Shown here in pieces: positions 18,905 through 26,020 of a stretch of DNA of 64,000 bases. The DNA is from Phocaeicola vulgatus (GTDB taxonomy: Bacteria; Bacteroidota; Bacteroidia; Bacteroidales; Tannerellaceae). Positions within the stretch are counted from its first letter, which is position 1; every line of letters starts with the position of its first letter. The DNA is taken from NCBI GenBank assembly GCA_022009975.1, contig CP091733.1:1787001-1851000 (forward strand). The letters run 5' to 3'. A program made the position numbers and the translations under genes. Under the pieces are notes generated by a model, which saw only the letters and a list, made by a program, of their open reading frames with translations, was not told where the DNA came from and did not search any database.

Positions 18905-19224
18905 TGGAGGCTTTGCGCCTCCAGCCACTTGGGCGAACACCGCAGTGTTTTCAATGGTATTAGGTTTTATTCTTGCCAAAACATTGTGTCCACAAAGACA
19001 CAGCAAGGTATGTTTTGAGTTACTCAAAACCTTTCGAGTTACTCTCGAAAGAGCCTGCCTGTTGGTGGATACATCTCCAAAGTCGAGTATCTGAACCAAC
19101 CTATCGGTAGTGAAGAAATGAGAAAATTCTATTGTTCCGATTGTACGAGTTTCAGAGTAAAGCCTCGTTGCTATAGATTTTATCTTTGTTAACTTAAATG
19201 TACAGGTAGGGAACACGAATGTTC
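18905..19224. ncRNA. Candidate structured RNA: array of eight perfect helices
   Basis: Between two convergent genes lie consecutive perfect stems: TGGAGGC/GCCTCCA (18905-18923), AACAC/GTGTT (18936-18949), AAAACAT/ATGTTTT enclosing TGTGTC/GACACA (18978-19016), GTTTTGAG/CTCAAAAC (19012-19030), CTTTCGAG/CTCGAAAG (19031-19051), GTTGGT/ACCAAC enclosing GATAC/GTATC (19061-19100), ACGAG/CTCGT (19145-19168) and GAACA-CGAA-TGTTC (19211-19224). The third and fourth stems share bases and exclude each other. An open minus-strand frame spans it but has no protein character. The strand of transcription, if any, is unknown, and no known RNA family was recognised. Confidence 0.4.
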
Positions 19225-19349
19225 TGGCAATAACAAATCTCCCACATCTTACTTTTAAAAACATAGATATAGACGATGAATATAGTTCGGGGCTTTAGGA
19301 AGCGTCAAGTCGTTCATATAGTTTTCTTTTTCATTTTTTACATCAGTAT

Positions 19350-20126
19350 TTACCCACGATACGGAATCTTAGAACTCACAACATCTATTTTGTTTATGTC
19401 ATAACCATTGATTTGTAGAAAGTGGTATATGGACTGCACTGTAAGCATTTTATTGTTAGTTGGACCTACAACAATCTTTTTAAGAGCCTCCTTAGGTACT
19501 CGTATTTCAACATAAGGAGTAATATACCCATTGCGAACACGATACTTTATTTTTGAAGCATCATCACAGTGTACAACACCTCTTGTTTCTTGTTCATGCT
19601 TGTATGCATCATTCTTTGCACCTAAACATGTTGAAAGAATTATATTGTTGTAAAGAGCGTTTCTATTATGGTTGTTATCTTCTTTTGATGGCTGGGGACC
19701 ACCGAGAGCAACAAAACAACCAGTTTTGACCAATTTTAAAAAGCTGCCCAATTCTGTTTCAATGGCTTTTTCTCCATATATGCATCGTGCCATAATTTCA
19801 TAACTTTTTGCTAACATATCATAGTCAAAAGCTATGGCACAACCATTTCCATTTGCAGCATACATACCCCACATACTCAAATTGTCCTCATTTGCTGAGA
19901 ATGAGGTGATATAATAACTACGAAAAGCACCAACCACAATATTTTGGTCTTTCTCTATTTTGTTCACTATATTGACACCCTCAACTATTTCGTGAGGGTC
20001 ATTTTGGTACAATACATTTGTTGCTCTAAGAACTATGCAATCCTTATGGACGATATTAATTAGGGCATTCAAGTCTGTATAATGGAAAACATTCCAAGTT
20101 GTTGTTTGTCCTGCTACTGTTGGCAT
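19350..20126 (-). CDS. DUF2971-like protein downstream of the DpnII operon
   Basis: 258 residues. The N-terminal HYTDLNALINIVHKDCIVLR and VLYQNDPHEIVEG match the DUF2971 opening (H/YxTd..l..I...l.l....NDP.E), followed by LSMWGMYAANGNGCAIAFDY, the equivalent of the W-x-x-Y-A-x-x-x-x-G block. The usual E-x-EWR block is seen only as HEQETRGVVH. It starts 93 bases after the last restriction-modification gene on the same strand, so it may be the fifth gene of that operon. Activity is unknown; an ADP-ribosyltransferase-like fold is a weak inference from the HYT and acidic motifs. With the gene at 11246 it makes two members of one family in one element. Confidence 0.6.
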   Translation of the reverse strand: MPTVAGQTTTWNVFHYTDLNALINIVHKDCIVLRATNVLYQNDPHEIVEGVNIVNKIEKDQNIVVGAFRSYYITSFSANEDNLSMWGMYAANGNGCAIAFDYDMLAKSYEIMARCIYGEKAIETELGSFLKLVKTGCFVALGGPQPSKEDNNHNRNALYNNIILSTCLGAKNDAYKHEQETRGVVHCDDASKIKYRVRNGYITPYVEIRVPKEALKKIVVGPTNNKMLTVQSIYHFLQINGYDINKIDVVSSKIPYRG

Positions 20127-20219
20127 AATGTTATTTTTTTAGTTTATACTTCGTTATAATTGATTTCAAGAACTCACGATTTATTTGGTCTATAATAAAT
20201 ATTCTTAGTGGAAAGTTTA

Positions 20220-21089
20220 TCAAAATGGAATTTGAATGTTACCACTAATATCTTCACTTACCATAGAGCAATCTTGCAATTTATGCAAATCTTCAATATG
20301 ACTTATCAGATTATTATAGTTTTCAAGATTCTCTATCTCTTCACGCCTTGCTTTGCTCAACTTACAAAACTCTTCTTCTTGTTCTAGTCCTGCAAATCTA
20401 CGACCACAAAGATTAGCAGCTATACCTGTCGTGGAGCTACCACTAAAAGGGTCAAGAATCCAATCGCCTTGATTGGTGGAAGCAAGTATCATTCGTACAA
20501 GAAGGCGTAAGGGCTTTTGTGTAGGATGCTTACCGCAAGTCTTTTCCCAACGACCGATAGCTGGCATTCGCCACACATCCGTCATTTGCTTACCTCCATT
20601 CAACTCTTTCATCAGATCGTAGTTGAATTTGTGAGGTACTTTCTGCATCTTTCTCGCCCAAATAACGAACTCTGTGGAGTATTTGAAATATCGGCATGAG
20701 ATATTGACTGGTGGGTTTGTCTTCTCCCATGTGATTACATTCAATATCTTATATCCAAGTTCCGTAAGACAATTTGCTACGGAAAAGATATTGTGATAAG
20801 TTCCACTTATCCAAATCGTGCCATTATCTTTCAATTTGTCACGGCACAGGCGTAGCCATTCCATATTGAATGCCATCATATCCTCTTGCGACTTACCTTT
20901 GTCCCAATTCCCTTTATTCACGCATACGACTTTACCGCTCTGCAACGATATTCCACCATTGGAGAGGAAATAAGGAGGGTCAGCAAAGATCATGTCGAAC
21001 TTGAAATCAAACTCTTTGAGAAGTTTGAAACAGTCGCCGCTGGCTATGAGAAAGTCATTGGCTAAAGAACGATAGTATGACTGTATCAC
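20220..21089 (-). CDS. dpnA: DpnA-like adenine-N6 DNA methyltransferase (GATC)
   Basis: 289 residues, beta-class order: the catalytic MIFADPPYFLSNGG (DPPY) comes first and the SAM-binding LDPFSGSSTTGIAANLCG near the C-terminus. It transfers a methyl group to adenine, in this family within GATC. In the classical DpnII system of Streptococcus pneumoniae this second methylase also acts on single-stranded DNA, which protects incoming single strands. Start is GTG at 21087-21089 (MIQSYYRSLANDF), 2 bases after the endonuclease stop. It lies between the endonuclease and a DUF2971 gene in one minus-strand operon. Specificity is inferred from the neighbouring DpnII-type nuclease and not read from a recognition domain. 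Confidence 0.88.
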   Translation of the reverse strand: MIQSYYRSLANDFLIASGDCFKLLKEFDFKFDMIFADPPYFLSNGGISLQSGKVVCVNKGNWDKGKSQEDMMAFNMEWLRLCRDKLKDNGTIWISGTYHNIFSVANCLTELGYKILNVITWEKTNPPVNISCRYFKYSTEFVIWARKMQKVPHKFNYDLMKELNGGKQMTDVWRMPAIGRWEKTCGKHPTQKPLRLLVRMILASTNQGDWILDPFSGSSTTGIAANLCGRRFAGLEQEEEFCKLSKARREEIENLENYNNLISHIEDLHKLQDCSMVSEDISGNIQIPF

Positions 21090-21091
21090 GT

Positions 21092-21922
21092 TTATAAATC
21101 TTGTTTTATTTCTGCAATAAACTCAGGAAGTGTTGTGAAATTGTAAACCCTTAGAATTTCATAATACGCTTCTTCTAACTTTGACTTTGCAGAGTTCCAT
21201 CCTTTTCCGTCTGTTATCCACACGAATTCAAAACCATCTACATTTTTTATTGCAGCTGATAATTCTCGGTAGGCGCGAGCAACTTCATTAAGTTTAGAAC
21301 CACCATCATTATAAAAATTCACTTCTATCAAGAATGTTTTTGATTGAGTCTTTACAACAAAATCAAAACGCTTTTTGTCTGTTCCCAATACAGCTCTTAG
21401 TTCATCGTATTCAGTGGAATAAACCTCTGTGCCATGAGGAATGCCATTTGTTTGCAAAATTCTATGTAGTAATGATTCTGTAGCATCTCCACTTCTATTC
21501 TTTCTCGCATGTGTATCAAGACCTGCTTCAACTCCAAAAACATAATCAACCAAATCATGCACATCTTTATTCTTAAAGAAATCAGCAAGACCTGTTTCAT
21601 TGAAAAACTTCATTATTCCATCGACAGATGAAAACAATGTTTTTATCAATTTTATCTCTCCATCGACATCTATGAACTTTTTCTTGCCCTCTCTTCTGGT
21701 GGCAATAAGAATGTCAAGTACGTTGAAAACCTTTGGATCTCTATCCCAAAGTGCCTTCACAGCCGAGTACAAATCATCCTTACCTAACAAGAAATTCAGC
21801 ATATTTAAGCTGATTTCGATGTTTTGCACATTACGACGTATTTTATTGAAATCTGTATAAAAATCAAGAGTTGCATTTGTCTCTTTCAATTGAGACATAA
21901 ATTTATCGAAATCTTTAAGCAT
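21092..21922 (-). CDS. dpnB: DpnII-type restriction endonuclease (GATC)
   Basis: 276 residues, close to the 288 of DpnII. Shared blocks include FYTDFNKIRRNVQNIEISLN near the start, VDYVFGVEAGLDTHARKNRS in the middle, and the catalytic PD-(D/E)xK-like core KRFDFVVKTQSKTFLIEVNF then GGSKLNEVARAYRELS and FVWITDGKGWNSAK. It should cut unmethylated GATC. The start codon overlaps the end of dpnM by 8 bases and the stop is 2 bases before dpnA, so the three genes are translationally coupled. The order M-R-M with an XRE gene upstream is a complete system. No frame break, so it is probably active if the methylases are. Confidence 0.92.
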   Translation of the reverse strand: MLKDFDKFMSQLKETNATLDFYTDFNKIRRNVQNIEISLNMLNFLLGKDDLYSAVKALWDRDPKVFNVLDILIATRREGKKKFIDVDGEIKLIKTLFSSVDGIMKFFNETGLADFFKNKDVHDLVDYVFGVEAGLDTHARKNRSGDATESLLHRILQTNGIPHGTEVYSTEYDELRAVLGTDKKRFDFVVKTQSKTFLIEVNFYNDGGSKLNEVARAYRELSAAIKNVDGFEFVWITDGKGWNSAKSKLEEAYYEILRVYNFTTLPEFIAEIKQDL

Positions 21923-22886
21923 AAGCCTTTTGTTTTATAGCCACACGTTGTGACTTGTGGTTGTTAATATCGTTCAATTGCCAATCTTTCGTGTTGCGAT
22001 AACTATGGACTAACAGTTCGGAAATCTTTCCTCGTTTCGCTCCGTTTGCATTCACATTACGAGAAGCCATAACTCTATCAATATAGTAATCAGCATATAG
22101 TACATCGAAGAAATTATCTGCTTCATTTTTTCCTTTGCAGTCAGAATTGCTCAACATAAAGCTATGTCCCTCAGCTACCACTTTGTCACAGAACTCTTTC
22201 AGTCTAACTTGTGAATCGTCATTGAACGCTTCTTTTGTATAGTCATTAAAACTTGAAGTGTCACTAAGCGGACGGTAAGGAGGATCAAGATAGAACAAAG
22301 TTTTGGCATTAGCACAAAGCAAAGTATTCTCAAAATCACCTTCCAATATTTCCACTCGTTTCAACAACTCACTATCTGCTCTAAGTGTATCTTCATCACA
22401 AATCTGTGGCTGCATATACTTTCCGCAAGGAACATTAAACAAACCTTTCTTGTTTACACGATATAAACCGTTGAAGCAAGTGCGATTAAGAAAGAAGAAC
22501 TTTGCCGTATTCTCTATCGGGTCAAGGTTCTTCTCATTGTAGCGTTGGCGTACTGCCATAAACATCTCACGTTTCGTTTCCATATCTTGCAAAGCGTAAT
22601 ATTGAGCTTGAATATCCTGCAATGCAGGAATCAACTCTTCCACATTGTCACGTACAGTTCTATAACATGTAACCAAATCGCTGTTAATATCGTTGATCAC
22701 AGCACGTTTGATATTTGGATGCTGTTGCAGCATGTAGAACAACATAGCCCCACCACCAACGAATGGCTCTATGTATGTCGCATCATCCCAATTATCAAAG
22801 TCAGCTGGAAGTTGTGCTTCTAGTTGTTCGATGAGTTGGCCCTTACCTCCAACCCATTTGATGAATGGTTTTGCTTTTGTATTCAT
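21915..22886 (-). CDS. dpnM: Dam/DpnM-type adenine-N6 DNA methyltransferase (GATC)
   Basis: 323 residues, alpha-class order: KPFIKWVGGKGQLIEQLEAQ (SAM binding) at the N-terminus, YIEPFVGGGAMLFYMLQQ, then the catalytic LFYLDPPYRPLSDTSSFNDY near residue 205. It methylates double-stranded GATC and is the main protective enzyme of the DpnII system. It is slightly longer than DpnM (284), with extra residues at the C-terminus (DWQLNDINNHKSQ). The first gene after the XRE regulator, 27 bases away. All residues of both signature motifs are present. Confidence 0.92.
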   Translation of the reverse strand: MNTKAKPFIKWVGGKGQLIEQLEAQLPADFDNWDDATYIEPFVGGGAMLFYMLQQHPNIKRAVINDINSDLVTCYRTVRDNVEELIPALQDIQAQYYALQDMETKREMFMAVRQRYNEKNLDPIENTAKFFFLNRTCFNGLYRVNKKGLFNVPCGKYMQPQICDEDTLRADSELLKRVEILEGDFENTLLCANAKTLFYLDPPYRPLSDTSSFNDYTKEAFNDDSQVRLKEFCDKVVAEGHSFMLSNSDCKGKNEADNFFDVLYADYYIDRVMASRNVNANGAKRGKISELLVHSYRNTKDWQLNDINNHKSQRVAIKQKAYA

Positions 22887-22913
22887 TATTAATCATTTTT
22901 GAACTAATGATTG

Positions 22914-23132
22914 TCAATCATCACTGTTAGTACCTTTTGTTTTATTGATAAGCTGACGAACATCAACGTCCAATAGAGCAGCTACCTTGGTCAATGTTAC
23001 TAAATCTGGTTGTGAGGTATTGGTACACCATTTTGAGATTGTTGCAGGATCTTTCCTTAATTGCTCGGACAACCATTTGCTTGTCCGCTTCTTCTCTACC
23101 AACACGACTTTTATGCGATTTATATCTTTCAT
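22914..23132 (-). CDS. XRE-family regulator of the restriction operon
   Basis: 72 residues and almost entirely one Cro/CI-type HTH: IKVVLVEKKRTSKWLSEQLR, then DPATISKWCTNTSQPDLVTL (recognition helix) and VAALLDVDVRQLI. It is the first gene of the restriction-modification operon and the likely control protein that delays the nuclease after entry into a new host (inference from family and position). The minus strand carries TATCTTTG at 23160-23167, a -7 box 28 bases upstream of the start. A DNA-binding monomer of this size normally dimerises on a palindrome, and I did not find a convincing one. Confidence 0.8.
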   Translation of the reverse strand: MKDINRIKVVLVEKKRTSKWLSEQLRKDPATISKWCTNTSQPDLVTLTKVAALLDVDVRQLINKTKGTNSDD

Positions 23133-23159
23133 CGTTTATCTTTATTATTGCGTTCAGCG

Positions 23160-23167
23160 CAAAGATA
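23160..23167 (-). promoter_or_regulatory. -7 box of the restriction operon (TATCTTTG)
   Basis: A full match to TAnnTTTG on the minus strand, 28 bases before the XRE start. The -33 box is not clear. Confidence 0.45.
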
Positions 23168-23220
23168 ATGGAATATATTTGAAATCAGGTTATTTTTGTT
23201 GCACTTTTATTATTATTTAG

Positions 23221-23577
23221 CATATCAGTCGGAGGAAAATAAAAATTAAATTGTATCTTTGCATCGAGAAATAAAGAGTTGTTTGACAAGCATACTTATA
23301 CACAATGCAGAATTTAGAACTATTGCCAAATCATTACCTTTATTGAGGTGAGAAACTCATAATTCGCTCATTTTAAGTTATTCTGTATAAATTAGCGGAA
23401 TTTTCCGAAAAAAACGATGAATGAATTTTTGTGTATCTCAGATACTGACATAATGCCATAACATACTGACATAACGTCACGATATTCTTAGTTATAAAGA
23501 AATAGCACTATAAAATTGATTGGAACTGATTTTGGCATGAATATTGTGTAATTGATTTTGTGTTAATTTAAGAAAGA
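23221..23577 (+). promoter_or_regulatory. Leader of the membrane protein/MBL module, with direct repeats
   Basis: No gene is seen. TATCTTTG at 23254-23261 is a -7 box reading toward 23578 and divergent from the restriction operon, implying a leader of about 300 bases. Within it ATACTGACATAA occurs twice (23442-23453 and 23463-23474), 21 bases apart, so on the same DNA face; this is a possible operator. Confidence 0.4.
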
Positions 23578-24297
23578 ATGAATAAGTACGAAAAAGAAGC
23601 AAGAGTTTATCCAGCCATCGTGGGTATGATAATCCCCATTATCTTGACTACATTGTATGTCACATCGTTTATTCCAGATACCTTGGACGTATGGAAATCA
23701 ATAATTGCCAAAATTGGATTGTTTATCCCGGTAGCTCTAATTTATGGTGCATTAGCCTATTGGGTTCGTCAACTGTTTATTGATGCCTCAAAACAGTTGT
23801 TTCAATTCCGTCTATTTAAGGAAGATGAAACAGAAATGCCTACAACAAAACTTCTTCTTTGGAGTAGCGCTGAACGAAAATCTGAAGCGGATATAAAACA
23901 GATTGCGGCAAAGGTGGAGGCTGATTTTGGCATTCGGCTGTTGTCAAAAGATGAAGAAATCGCTAATCTATCCGAGGCTAAACGTGCTATTGTTGATGCA
24001 GTTGGAAAGATAAGGGAGGTAACTCGCAAAAACGAAAATCTTCAACAATATAATCGAAAGTATGGTTTCTGTCGTAACTATCTTGGAGCATGTGTGTATG
24101 CTATAGGTGTAATCATCTTTGCTCTTGTTGTAAATTTCATTCTAGAGATGACATATACAAAAGTATTGATGGTGGCTTTAGTTGCTCAAGTATTGTTTGG
24201 TATTATCGATTATGTATCTTACAAGTCCAAAGCCTACGATTACGCAAGAGCAATGTACAATGCATATATAACAGGAGCAGAGTATGAAAGAGAATAA
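23578..24297 (+). CDS. Four-helix membrane protein with cytoplasmic coiled segment, unknown function
   Basis: 239 residues, not recognised. Two hydrophobic hairpins frame a soluble middle: helices at about residues 11-31 (YPAIVGMIIPIILTTLYVTS) and 43-66 (IGLFIPVALIYGALAYWV), a charged, partly coiled region at 70-155 (LSKDEEIANLSEAKRAIVDA), then helices at about 165-190 (YLGACVYAIGVIIFALVVNF) and 193-213. The next gene starts inside its 3' end, so the products are probably made together. Membrane proteins of this outline next to a soluble enzyme are common effectors in anti-phage systems, and the divergent neighbour here is a restriction system. A defence role is inference. AT-rich like the rest of the cargo. 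Confidence 0.55.
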   Translation: MNKYEKEARVYPAIVGMIIPIILTTLYVTSFIPDTLDVWKSIIAKIGLFIPVALIYGALAYWVRQLFIDASKQLFQFRLFKEDETEMPTTKLLLWSSAERKSEADIKQIAAKVEADFGIRLLSKDEEIANLSEAKRAIVDAVGKIREVTRKNENLQQYNRKYGFCRNYLGACVYAIGVIIFALVVNFILEMTYTKVLMVALVAQVLFGIIDYVSYKSKAYDYARAMYNAYITGAEYERE

Positions 24298-25305
24298 AAT
24301 GAAATATGAATATGAGGTCCTAAAAGTGGGAGATGCTGATGCAATACTTATCAGACACTATATAGGTAATGAACAGTTCATTATATTGATTGATGCTGGC
24401 AATGCAGGTGATGCTTCTATTATAAAAAGCATCTTAATGATTACTATGGAAGTTACTACATAGACTTGGCTATATGTACGCATCCAGATAGTGACCATAA
24501 AGATGGCTTTTTCGATTTACTTCAAGATGATGAAATTGCTATAAAAACATTTTGGCTAACCGATCCTGCCCAATATCTTGATGTCAATGACATACAACGT
24601 TACAAAAACAAAGAGAATGCAACAAAAGCAGTCCGTAAGATTTGGCAAAAATCTACAAACCCCAATCTCAACCTTATTGATTTGGCATTGGACAAATGCG
24701 CAGAGGTAATAAGCGTAACCGATGGTGTCCAACACCCAATCCTTCCAATAAGCATTGTTGGTCCTTCGGATAAATATTATGGCGAGGTAGTAAAGGCAAT
24801 GGTCACAGACTATGGTATTAAGACATATGAAGATAGTTCAAAAGAAGCATACGATGATACGTTCAAGATTGACGAGAAGGATATAAAGAGTGTAATCGAC
24901 AATGATGAAGATTCATCCCCTTACAATGCTTCTAGCCTAATTATCTTGTACGAACCAGAGGATGGCAAAAGACTACTTTTTGCAGGAGATGCAAATACTA
25001 CCTCTCTTCAGATGATGCTGAACAAATACAAATGGTTGAGAAATGTGGATTTTCTTAAAGTTCCACACCATGGAAGCCGTAGAAATTTGAATACATCAAT
25101 TATAGAGGCTCTTTCTCCCCAAAAGTGCTATATATCTGCTGCTGGCAATAAGAAACATCCAAGTGGACGTTTAGTGTATTGGCTTGCAAAATATGGAGAC
25201 GTTTACTCTACCCATACTTGTAATTCCTATATACATTGTCAGTCGGCAACTATGCCAAATAGAAATGGTACTGTAAAACTGGATCCATTAAAGAAAAAAG
25301 AATAG
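24284..25305 (+). CDS. ComEC-like metallo-beta-lactamase-fold hydrolase (one frame break)
   Basis: About 340 residues. It opens with YEVLKVGDADAILIRH and ILIDAGNAGDASII, the first strands of the MBL fold. The metal motif CTHPDSDHKDGF (HxDxDH) follows, then LLFAGDANTTSL, FLKVPHHGSRRNLN and CYISAAGNKKHPSGRLVYWL. This is the same motif set as the MBL domain of ComEC/Rec2 proteins, but without the channel domain. Related enzymes cleave nucleic acids or phosphodiesters; the substrate here is unknown. It starts at ATG 24284, overlapping the membrane-protein gene by 14 bases. One base is gained or lost near 24434 (run AAAAA before LNDYYGSYYIDLA); if real, the protein loses its N-terminus. It ends the AT-rich cargo. 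Confidence 0.8.
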
Positions 25306-25986
25306 AAAAAATGGATACTTCCATCTGGCTGAACAAGTTCTGTTAGATGGAAAACATTCATTTTTCAAGTTTGCCAGCTGTGTGTGGTCGCTTGTTTCAT
25401 TCATGGGATAGGTAGCCACACAGTTTCCTCTTTTCGCTTTCGGATCAAACTACTCGCTTTTTACGGAAAAACTATGAATGAGGGAATAAAAAAACAGGGA
25501 AATCATATCCAAATCTCGGATAAAATAGTTACTTTTGCATACGAAGAGTTCTTTGAAGGTTACGCAACGTGCAGAAGAATAATGCAGCAGATAACTAACT
25601 AAATCGTAACCTATTACTATCATGAGCGATTAACATACGCTCATTTCCAATAATATACACTCTTTTCGTAACTTCTGTATGCAAACATACAAAAAACCCG
25701 GAATGTATCCTATCTTTCAATGCCAACTTTTCTAGGCTGGCATTGAAAGATAGGCATTTTATAATAGCATTTGACCAAATGCTAAGGAGTTTCAGCTGAT
25801 AAATAAACAAAATCAGATAATTAACACATACTTTTCCTGTGTCAAAGCCCTCCGTTTTTTATATATTCCACTCCCATTCGAGAAGTATTTCCTTAACAGA
25901 TTGCAAAAAGCAATACTTTTAACATTTGTTTGCAATATCACAAGGAAGAAAATGGAGCGTAAATTGTTTTTCCCTAATATTTTAGT
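25306..25986. other. Right boundary region of the element, no clear gene
   Basis: It holds an open frame at 25384-25602 of up to 72 codons that resembles no family and is left uncalled. GCAAACATAC at 25681-25690 is the proposed right att core. A 17-bp perfect hairpin lies at 25709-25754 (CCTATCTTTCAATGCCA and its complement, 12-base loop). A TACTTTTG -7-like box at 25531-25538 reads rightward. Confidence 0.4.
25709..25754. repeat. Perfect 17-bp inverted repeat
   Basis: Arms 25709-25725 and 25738-25754 are exact complements around CTTTTCTAGGCT-like loop bases. No T-run follows on the plus strand; on the minus strand GGGTTTTTTG follows about 12 bases after the stem. It could be a leftward terminator or a recombinase-related site next to the proposed att core. 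Confidence 0.6.
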
Positions 25987-25994
25987 TACTTTTG
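25987..25994 (+). promoter_or_regulatory. -7 box of pepC (TACTTTTG)
   Basis: Matches TAnnTTTG; a TTG lies about 20 bases upstream (25964-25966). The pepC ATG at 26021 follows 26 bases later. Confidence 0.5.
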
Positions 25995-26020
25995 TTCAAT
26001 TAAATATTAAAGATAATAAC

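Noticed and set aside
18869..19264. A 131-codon minus-strand open frame over the hairpin array
   Set aside because: The translation has no domain pattern and the underlying DNA is a string of perfect hairpins. Frames like this occur as spurious annotations over structured repeats.
25384..25602. Small open frame of 72 codons at the right end of the element
   Set aside because: No recognisable motif, no ribosome-binding site, and it spans a promoter-like TACTTTTG. Left as intergenic.
25901..26020. 40-residue extension of aminopeptidase C
   Set aside because: It would put 40 residues ahead of a clear signal peptide and runs through the promoter -7 box.
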